A program made the position numbers and the translations under genes. Below are positions 43,690-50,792 of a stretch of DNA of 64,000 nucleotides, piece by piece. The stretch spans positions 1 to 64,000 of the forward strand of contig CAZNPH010000015.1 of the NCBI GenBank assembly GCA_964574985.1, written 5' to 3'. Source of the DNA: CAZNPH01 sp964574985 (lineage in GTDB: Bacteria; Bacteroidota; Bacteroidia; Bacteroidales; SM23-62). Below the pieces are notes generated by a model that was given only the letters and a program-made list of their open reading frames with translations, was not told the origin of the DNA and ran no database searches. How positions within the stretch are numbered: position 1 is the stretch's first letter; each line of letters starts with the position of its first letter.

Positions 43690-45498
43690 GTGATCACACA
43701 ACCGAATTCTCCGGCTGAGGAAATAAGGATTGCCATGATCATGCACAACGGGGCTCCGGTTGAATTGATCGGATTTAAACGCAAAAAACAGACAACGTCA
43801 GATATGAGAGCAGTCATTTATATTTCGGGAATTGCAGGCGGAATGCTTCTGATTATAAGGATCACAGGAATATTTCAGGAGTTTCCCCACAATGATTTGA
43901 TTCTGGTTTTTGCCCTGATCCTGCTGGGATTGATTTTCCTGCCACTGGTGCTTATTGACCGGATTCATCAGAACAGGAAAGTAGACCGGATCATCGAATT
44001 CCATAAGGGTAAAAAGGATAATGCACCGCTGATGTCAGAAAAGAAAACAGGCAGAAAAGGCTGGAGCATGAATGATTCACCGTTCAGGGAAAGAAAATCG
44101 GGATTGAGCTGGGGAAGAGGGAATATCAAAGCTGCTGATGAAGAAAGAAAAAGCCGGAGATCATTTCTGAAAAATCTTAGAACTATCGGAATATTTGCTG
44201 CAACCTTGCCGGCAATGAAATGCCAGAGTCTGTGTGCAAATGAACCGTCAGGAAAACCTGACGAGCCCGAAAGCCCCAACATCATTATCATTTTTACCGA
44301 CGATCAGGGATATGCCGATCTGGGATGTTACGGATCCGAAACGAACAAAACTCCGCGTATGGACCAGCTGGCCAGGGAAGGGACAAGATTCACCGATTTT
44401 TATGCTCAGCCTGTGTCCGGGCCCTCCCGCTCGGCTCTCCTCACAGGCAGGTATCCGATACGCAGCAAGGGCTGGAGCATGCCGGCCAGTGAGATCACTT
44501 TTGCCGAGCTGATCCGGGAAGTGGGCTACCAGACAGCCTGCATCGGCAAGTGGGATGTTTCAAACCGCAAAGCCATCATTGAGCGCATGCCCAATGCCCA
44601 GGGATTCGATTACTATTTCGGGACCCTTGGCGCCAATGACAACGGTACGGTTGCATTCCATGAAAACAATGAGCCTGCAGGAGGAACCGATGACATGGGC
44701 AGTCTTCTCCGGCTATATACGGACAAAGCCATTGATTACCTGAAAAACAGGCGTGACAGGGAAAAACCTTTCCTCCTGTACCTTGCACACACCATGATGC
44801 ATACCATCATAGACGCCTCCCCGGCGTTCAGGGGCACGTCGGAAGGCGGATTATACGGCGACGTGGTGGAGGAATTCGATTATGAGACCGGCCGTTTGCT
44901 GGATACAGTGGATGAACTGGGCCTGCGGGAGAACACGCTGATCATTTACACCACAGATAACGGTCCATGGAACCAGCCTGTCTACACGGAGAATAAAAAG
45001 GGCCATCCGGAAGGTTCGATCTTCTGGGGAGATTCCGGTTCCCTGCGCAACGGCAAGGGTTCCTGTTATGAAGGCGGATCCAGGGTTCCTTGCATTGTCC
45101 GTTGGCCGGGAAAAGTTCCGGGGAACAGGGTGTCCGATGCCATTTTTGCCACTGCCGATTTTCTGCCCACATTTGCCACGTTGTCCGGATTCGATGTGCC
45201 GGATGACCGGGTCATCGACGGGGTGGACCAGACCGGTTTGCTTCTCGGCATGACCCGGGAAGGATCCCGCAGCACATATTTCTATCAGGGAAATGGTGTA
45301 CGGAAGGGTAAATGGAAATATCTCAGGGCAAAGCATGATGTAAGCGGTTTTGCCGTGGATAAAGAGCGTGAGGAGGTCGAGGAACTTTACAATCTAAAAA
45401 CCGATATCGGCGAAACCACCAACCTGGCCGGGCAATACCCCGAAAAAGTTGCGGAGCTTGAAAAGCTGATGCAGGCAATCGCAGAAGGAAAGAAATAA
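43690..45498 (+). CDS. Sulfatase (Ser-type) fused to a membrane-protein remnant
   Basis: The frame has 602 codons. Residues ~197-600 are an S1 sulfatase with metal-binding FTDDQGYADLG, a serine-type formylglycine motif SGPSRSALLTGRYP (Ser243), GKWDVSN and TTDNGPWNQP; the expected DGVDQTG and YNLKTDIGETTNLA segments are present. It needs an anaerobic-type maturase to convert the Ser. A twin-arginine-like signal (SRRSFLKNLRTIGIFAATLP) is at ~155-175. The first ~115 residues contain two membrane helices (AVIYISGIAGGMLLIIRI and LILVFALILLGLIFLPLVL), resembling the GldL-like membrane proteins of this phylum. This part is coding-like back to 43624 without a start, so it is probably the remains of another gene fused by deletion. 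The true sulfatase start may be near residue 127. Confidence 0.72.
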   Translation: MITQPNSPAEEIRIAMIMHNGAPVELIGFKRKKQTTSDMRAVIYISGIAGGMLLIIRITGIFQEFPHNDLILVFALILLGLIFLPLVLIDRIHQNRKVDRIIEFHKGKKDNAPLMSEKKTGRKGWSMNDSPFRERKSGLSWGRGNIKAADEERKSRRSFLKNLRTIGIFAATLPAMKCQSLCANEPSGKPDEPESPNIIIIFTDDQGYADLGCYGSETNKTPRMDQLAREGTRFTDFYAQPVSGPSRSALLTGRYPIRSKGWSMPASEITFAELIREVGYQTACIGKWDVSNRKAIIERMPNAQGFDYYFGTLGANDNGTVAFHENNEPAGGTDDMGSLLRLYTDKAIDYLKNRRDREKPFLLYLAHTMMHTIIDASPAFRGTSEGGLYGDVVEEFDYETGRLLDTVDELGLRENTLIIYTTDNGPWNQPVYTENKKGHPEGSIFWGDSGSLRNGKGSCYEGGSRVPCIVRWPGKVPGNRVSDAIFATADFLPTFATLSGFDVPDDRVIDGVDQTGLLLGMTREGSRSTYFYQGNGVRKGKWKYLRAKHDVSGFAVDKEREEVEELYNLKTDIGETTNLAGQYPEKVAELEKLMQAIAEGKK

Positions 45499-45569
45499 TA
45501 TTCAATTGTATTTATCGGGATTTCCGACCTGCCCCCGAGTCACGGCTTCGGCGGGATCACCGGCGGTGT

Positions 45570-46100
45570 ATGCCCGGAGTGGCCCGCGGCGGCCAAGGCA
45601 CACATGATTCCCTATACAGATACAATCATCCGGAAGACTACAGGCTATATACTGATCACAAGACCGAGGTGATTTATTACGGGGAGGAAACGGCGATCGG
45701 AACACTTCCCAGGGTTGATCTGATCAGGGAGCATTATGACCGGAATCCGGATGTTCCCCTGGGCTGGGAGGCGCCCATTATCTGAGACTGTATGATGCCT
45801 GTGCGGATTTGATTTCCCGGCCATACAGGAGATCATGTTCTGAGGATCGATTGCCGGAAAGCCGGTTTTGACACGGCCCTTGCGGTGAATCTGACAGGAG
45901 GTTTTCAATACGGACAATTGCTGGCGGAAAATATTTCCATCCCGGTCGACAGTCACGGTTATTATCATGTACGGGCCAGATTGTCGGAGGAGGGCAGAAC
46001 CGTTGCCCGGGGGGCTGACGAGGCCCTGGTGGTGAATTTGCCTGCTGCGGATTCCCGGAACCGGATCCGATGCTGTTGCCCAAAGAGTTTTGCTGAACAT
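45570..46100 (+). pseudogene. Remnants of a GH2-like glycoside hydrolase
   Basis: Two coding-like pieces in different frames follow one another. The first is YRYNHPEDYRLYTDHKTEVI with GTLPRVDLIREHYDRNPDVP. The second is ALAVNLTGGFQYGQLLAENI with VRARLSEEGRTVARGADEAL, a beta-sandwich end like those of GH2-type proteins. A stop at 45781-45783 and a frame change separate them. No intact domain remains. The family is a guess from the second piece. Confidence 0.4.
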
Positions 46101-46143
46101 GATGGATTGGATCCTTTCCCGGGATGCACAATAAATTCAGCTT

Positions 46144-46398
46144 ATGAGAAACTGGAAACCATTTCTGCTTTCAATGATCTGGGGACCTTTGCTGCTTGCC
46201 CGGATCCTCCTGGTTTTTGCCTTTGATTATTACAACCGGGCAGGGATTCATGCCATGATGTACGCGGGATGGGTTATCTGGCTCATATCCATTGTTTTCT
46301 GCACCAGGCAGAAAGATTCCGGAGACAGAACCGAAGGTGCCCGGATTCTGGCCATCGTGGAAAAAGGAGCCAGTTCACCTGGATGCCTTCCCCTATGA
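46144..46398 (+). pseudogene. Truncated membrane protein (isoprenylcysteine methyltransferase-like)
   Basis: The 84-codon frame has two membrane helices (MIWGPLLLARILLVFAFDYY and GIHAMMYAGWVIWLISIVFC) separated by a short loop. This matches the N-terminal hydrophobic half of isoprenylcysteine methyltransferase-like proteins. The catalytic C-terminal half is missing; the frame runs into the following propeller remnant. Confidence 0.4.
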
Positions 46399-47203
46399 AA
46401 TGAGGTTCTCACCCGATAACAAATACCTATATAAACAACAACGGGAGCTTGCGGTATGCCGACACCGTTGAGGGCGGTAAAACCGTTTCCGTGGTAAACC
46501 TGCAGCGTATGGAAAAGGAAGAAGTTATTCCGGTGCTTCCATACCGGCGCCCTGACGGGATTGACGTGGATGCCGAAACAGGGTATCTTGCGGTGGGTGT
46601 CGAAGAACCCGATCAGGTTCTGCTGATCGATCCTGACCTGAAGAGAAAAAGATCGTCAAGCATTTTGACAATCACGGCAAGGCGCCCCACATGGTGACCA
46701 TTTCCAAAGGGGCAAAGTGGATTTATGCCAGCAATGTGGAGTCTGCCAACGTAGTTGGCATCAATACGGAAACCGGGGAATTGCTGGTTTTCGCGTCCTC
46801 AAAGTATGGGATCGGTTTTGCCGGTGCGAAAACTTATCAGATGATCATTCATCTTGATATTCCCTACAAGCCTTTTTCGCTGCATACTTAGGACGTTGAG
46901 AAATTTGCCTATTGTGCCGCCGAGGAACAGGATGTGGTGTATATCGTCAGTTTTGACGACAAAAAGATCAACCGCAAATTTAAAGTTGGGAAGGGCCTGT
47001 GGCCAAATCCGGTTCAGGAATTCCGGGTCGACCGCCCCGTTGCCGTTGATGAAAAATCAGGCACCGCTGAAATCCCGGCATTCGCCCGGCAGGTTCCGGA
47101 CAATGAATTTCACAAAGGCTGCCAGATCAAGTCCGCCGACATCAAAGGGCACAAGAAACAGGATCTGGTCGCTGTTTCAGACTGCCTGCCGGAGATGGTG
47201 TAG
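46376..47203 (+). pseudogene. Frameshifted YVTN-type beta-propeller protein
   Basis: Propeller-like pieces lie in order in different frames: HLDAFPYEMRFSPDNKYLY; then GGKTVSVVNLQRMEKEE and RPDGIDVDAETGYLAVGVEE; then HMVTISKGAKWIYASNVESA with INTETGELLVF. Smooth reading needs frame changes near 46430 and 46650. A further piece (VVYIVSFDDKKINRKFKVGK, then GTAEIPAFARQVPDNEFHKG) follows to TAG at 47201-47203 and may belong to the same or another gene. The 5' end of the gene is missing. It is certainly not functional. Confidence 0.6.
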
Positions 47204-47532
47204 TTCGAGAATTTCGGAAGGGATAATAATATCCTTGATGATTTTCATATTATGGCCAATTTATAATATTTGCTTATCTTCAATTGTTTTGTTTCGTGTC
47301 TCAGTTCAGGACAATCCCCGTAAGGTTTTTTCGGATCCTTTTCATGAACCCGTGAATGACAATGACAATCCGTTCAGCATGGACAACTTCCTATACCCGG
47401 GATCCCATGGATTTGCAGATCGTAGAAGATGCAAGGCATCTGATCAACCAGGTGATCAACATCGAATTTATCCCTGTTTGTCACAAGACAAAATCATAAA
47501 TAATCAAAACAATCAATTAAAAAAGAAAAACC
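47204..47532. other. Gene-free stretch with a possible short remnant
   Basis: Between the propeller remnant and the DUF296 gene there is no intact gene. A coding-like piece (DNPRKVFSDPFHEPVNDNDN and on) at about 47300-47400 could be a decayed fragment, but I recognise no family. Confidence 0.3.
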
Positions 47533-48036
47533 ATGAAAACTGCTGCCATGAAAACAACGTTAGCAACCTTGACCTTGGCCTGCTTTCTAATGTTCATGGG
47601 GACTTCCGTGTATGCACAAAAGGATCTTCCGGATGTGCATGTGGTTGCCTCTGAAATTAAGAAGATAAAGATCATCAGGCTTGCCCCGGGTACCGACATG
47701 CTGGAAGGGCTGAACCGGGCTGTAAAGGACAACAATATCAAAAATGCAGTCATTATGGCCGGGATCGGTTCGGTGACCGATTACCATTACCACGTGGTAG
47801 GTGACAGGAACCTGCCGCCGGTCAATATTTTCACCAAAGCCCCGGTTGCCAAGGACCTGACCTCAACACAGGGATACATCCTTGACGGACGGGTTCATGC
47901 GCATATTACCCTGTCAGATGAAAACAGCGTAATCGGAGGCCACCTGGAACCGGGAACAAAAGCTCTGACTTTTATCATCGTAACCGTCGGCCTGTTATCC
48001 GATGATCTGGACATTTCAAAATTTGACACATATTAA
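47533..48036 (+). CDS. Secreted DUF296/PCC-domain protein
   Basis: This 167-residue protein starts with a signal peptide (TTLATLTLACFLMFMGTSVY then AQ; an internal start at 47548 is equally possible). One PCC/DUF296 domain follows: KIKIIRLAPGTDMLEGLNRA, AVIMAGIGSVTDYHYHVV, and the His-containing GRVHAHITLSD typical of the metal-binding site. The domain is best known from plant AT-hook proteins, but bacterial exported versions exist with unknown function. It is intact and flanked by pseudogenes. Confidence 0.78.
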   Translation: MKTAAMKTTLATLTLACFLMFMGTSVYAQKDLPDVHVVASEIKKIKIIRLAPGTDMLEGLNRAVKDNNIKNAVIMAGIGSVTDYHYHVVGDRNLPPVNIFTKAPVAKDLTSTQGYILDGRVHAHITLSDENSVIGGHLEPGTKALTFIIVTVGLLSDDLDISKFDTY

Positions 48037-48057
48037 TATTAATCGCAAACAAGCGGC

Positions 48058-48426
48058 ATGCTGATTGCGTTGGAATTATTAAAATGCGATGTTAACTTGA
48101 TAAGCATTGTATTGTATTTTCTTTCCTTTTCGATGCTGGTTTCCTGTGAGAAGAAAGATGAACCCCTGCCGGACATACCGGCTTTTTCGGAAACCATTGC
48201 TTCCAGTCCGTCATACGGGGATCAGCCGTATTACGGAATGAGCTCCACCTGGAACGGCAGGTATATAACCAAGGTGGTCCGGTACGGAAATGATGTGGGG
48301 GCGGATGAACCGGGCATTATCCGCCTTTATAAAAAAAGCGGGGACCAGTCATGGGTGCAGGGAGAGGCAACAAGTTTTCCGGGATATTGCCGTATTGCCG
48401 GCCAAAATGTTCAGGAGGTCAGGTAA
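48058..48426 (+). pseudogene. Lipoprotein N-terminal fragment, unknown (possibly start of the decayed GH43)
   Basis: The frame contains a lipoprotein-like signal (FLSFSMLVSCEKKDEPLPDI) and then SPSYGDQPYYGMSSTWNGRY with WVQGEATSFPGYCRIAGQNV. It stops at 48424-48426. No complete domain is recognised. It could be the 5' end of the gene whose 3' part is the GH43 remnant downstream, but an intact small membrane gene lies between them. Confidence 0.35.
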
Positions 48427-48478
48427 AATTGAATGATTGAATGTATATTTACGGTATCATTAACCGAAAAAATAAAAA

Positions 48479-48661
48479 ATGGCAAGAGATGCTCAATGCA
48501 ATGCATCTTCGGGTGCAGTATACGGACTCGGCCTCATCGGGGCCGCAATTTATTTTATCGGCCAGGCCACCAGTTTCTGGATGGGTGTGCTCGGTTTTCT
48601 GAAAGCCATCGTCTGGCCTGTCTTCCTTGTATTGCAGGCATTCAAGGAACTGGCAATGTAA
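48479..48661 (+). CDS. Small conserved membrane protein
   Basis: This 60-residue protein starts MARDAQCNASSGAVYGLGLI and continues with two hydrophobic stretches (GAAIYFIGQATSFWMGVLGF; LKAIVWPVFLVLQAF). I recall near-identical small proteins in many bacteria, annotated as hypothetical; the CNASSGAVYGLG start is recurrent. Function is unknown, and it is probably an inner-membrane protein. The upstream A-rich sequence lacks a clear Shine-Dalgarno site, as is normal in Bacteroidota. It appears intact among pseudogenes. Confidence 0.65.
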   Translation: MARDAQCNASSGAVYGLGLIGAAIYFIGQATSFWMGVLGFLKAIVWPVFLVLQAFKELAM

Positions 48662-48712
48662 TTGAAAAAATATTCTTCGCGGACCTGTTCCGTCTGAAAT
48701 TATACTGCAGCT

Positions 48713-49626
48713 TACAACATTCCCTCCCGGAATGAGGGTTTTGAGATCGGCGTACTGGTGGCGGACAAACCGGAAGGCCCGTACCGGGATGCGCTGGGCA
48801 AGCCCCTGATGACCCGGGAAATACTGGAAAACAACGGAATAAGCCTGATCCGGAAAAATCATGGAAAACAAGCCGGCTGCCTCAGTCCGACCGTCATATA
48901 TGACCATTCCGGAGTCCCTTATCTTCTGTTCGGCCAGTGGCGGGTTTTTGCGGTAAAGCTGAAACCTTCCATGACTGTGATTGAAGGGCCGGTCATCGAG
49001 ATCGAAGTGCCCCTCAGGGCCGGAGAGGCATACGAATACATAGAAGGCCCCAGTATCCATAAAATGGAAGACCGGTATTATTTATCCTACATGACTTATA
49101 AGGACTGGCAGGGCACAGACAACCCGAATTTCAGCGATGATGATCCTGAAGGCCCTTATATTCAATATTGCACGTCGGACAATATGTTTGGCCCCTACAG
49201 GGATCCAAGGCACTGGATATATCCCTTTGAAGCAGATGCGGCCAATAACCAGCATGCCGTAGGCACCTATCAGGGGGAATGGTATGTGGTTTATCATGTT
49301 CCCTATCAGCACAAACAACACCGGCAGGCAGCCGTTACACGGCTGAGAACTGATGATAACGGGGATCTGCTGCCCATATATCCTGCAAGGGATCCGGGGG
49401 TGATGCCGCAGGATTCGGTGAGATTGGTACTCGACGCGTATGCATACAAGCGTGAGGCGGAAGTGCCGAGGTGAGTTTTACCTACTGGATCACTCATTAC
49501 AAGGAACTGACCGGGAAAGTGCAGGGTGCCAGGGGTGTCCATGACCTGTACATTGTTGCCCGGGGAAATCACGGGGATGCCTGCGGGAGATTGTTCAACG
49601 TGAACTGGTTTACCTTTACAAAATAG
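48713..49626 (+). pseudogene. Decayed GH43-CBM6 glycoside hydrolase
   Basis: The frame enters in the middle of a GH43 five-bladed propeller (YNIPSRNEGFEIGVLVADKP with EGPYRDALG). It continues through LSPTVIYDHSGVPYLLFGQW, YEYIEGPSIHKMEDRYYLSY (containing the acid Glu region) and NNQHAVGTYQGEWYVVYH. It stops at TGA 49472-49474. A second frame then gives the CBM6 end: SFTYWITHYKELTGKVQG, then ARGVHDLYIVARG and FNVNWFTFTK, stopping at 49624-49626. The N-terminal part with the catalytic Asp and most of the CBM are missing. Confidence 0.72.
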
Positions 49627-49682
49627 TCGGCTTACACATTAGAAAAGATTTCATATCTTCATAAGTCCAAAGCAACAGGTGT

Positions 49683-49997
49683 ATGAATGGTGAAGAAGAT
49701 AAATTACGGGAAGCATTTTCTGCAGAACAAAGAAAACTGGCCAGGTATGCCAAGGCAATGGGGCACCCCGTTCGTATTTATATTCTCGAATTGCTTTCCA
49801 GACAAAGTTGCTGCTACAGCGGAGACCTGACCGAGATACTGCCCATTGCCAAATCGACATTATCCCAGCATTTGAAGGAATTAAAGAGTGCAGGATTGAT
49901 CCAGGGGGAGATCGAAGCTCCCAGGATCAAATACTGTCTGAACAAGGAAAAGTGGGAAGAAGCAAAGATCTTATTGAATAAGGTTTTGGGAATGTAA
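49683..49997 (+). CDS. ArsR-family transcriptional regulator
   Basis: This 104-residue winged-helix repressor contains YAKAMGHPVRIYILELLSRQ, SCCYSGDLTEILPIAKSTLS and QHLKELKSAGLIQGEIE. The adjacent cysteines SCC in helix alpha-3 could be a thiol metal or arsenic sensor. Immediately downstream is the remnant of a permease of the DUF318/ArsP type, a normal partner, so its regulated transporter appears lost. It appears intact. Confidence 0.82.
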   Translation: MNGEEDKLREAFSAEQRKLARYAKAMGHPVRIYILELLSRQSCCYSGDLTEILPIAKSTLSQHLKELKSAGLIQGEIEAPRIKYCLNKEKWEEAKILLNKVLGM

Positions 49998-50022
49998 TAT
50001 TTTTTATAGTTTCATTCGTAAT

Positions 50023-50220
50023 TTTGCGAAACAGATCCTGCCTTTATTGACCATAGGAATACTGGTTGCCGGATTTTTACTGGGATCAAAGCATGATGGA
50101 ACCCATATATCGGGGACGGGCAACGGGACCTCCCTGGCTTTGTTGCTTGCAGGTCCTTCATTGATACTTCCCGATATGCTGATCATCCGTAAACGTAATG
50201 GATACAGAAAAAACGGGGTT
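50023..50220 (+). pseudogene. Remnant of a DUF318 (ArsP-like) permease
   Basis: The frame reads FAKQILPLLTIGILVAGFLL and, shortly after, TSLALLLAGPSLILPDMLII. Both are conserved in DUF318-type permeases, but these blocks are normally separated by about 70 residues, which are missing here. The 5' half of the gene is absent, and the frame ends in unrelated sequence. It lies 25 bp after the ArsR-family gene. Confidence 0.65.
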
Positions 50221-50348
50221 CGCCGGCCCGGCATGCGGACAGCACGCGGGTGGCTGGCAACAAATACGAATAAAACAAAAAATGATTTATTTTCCGGAAG
50301 GATTGGATGATTTGATTCGCTTCGCTTCGCTTGTGGAAATCGAATATG

Positions 50349-50780
50349 AGAAACCATCAGATAAACTCAGGCTTTTTATTTGCCGCCCTGGTTTCCTCTC
50401 CTACAAGGGCCAGTGTTCTGACCGGGAGGCATCCCTACCGGATGGGAATATACTTTGCCAATGTGGGTCATATGCCTGGCGAAGAGATGATCCTGGTCGG
50501 AATCCTCAGGGACCGGGGAAGGAAAGATCGCTGCCCGGAAAGGGCATCTGTACGAGGGAGGCATCCGTGTGCCGGGCATTCTGGAATGGCCGGCAATGCT
50601 TGTTAAGCACCGGGTTACAAATTTCCCGTCGGATTCCGGTCACGGCTCGGTGGCGAAGAGTATTTCGCCTGGATGGAAAACGAATACAAGCTGATCAGTG
50701 AGAACAGCGGAGAGGACCCCTTCGAAATGCATGACCTTTCCGATTCGCTTCCCGGAAGAACCACCCGGATGATCCGGTGA
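50349..50780 (+). pseudogene. Decayed sulfatase
   Basis: The pieces of a sulfatase appear in order. The active-site region SSPTRASVLTGRHPYRMGIY with FANVGHMPGEEM comes first (Ser in the formylglycine position). The frame then changes to GHLYEGGIRVPGILEWPAML, and finally FAWMENEYKLISENSGEDPF with EMHDLSDSLPGR, ending at TGA 50778-50780. The N-terminal metal-binding part and most of the catalytic domain are missing. Confidence 0.75.
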
Positions 50781-50792
50781 CCGGCTATTCGA

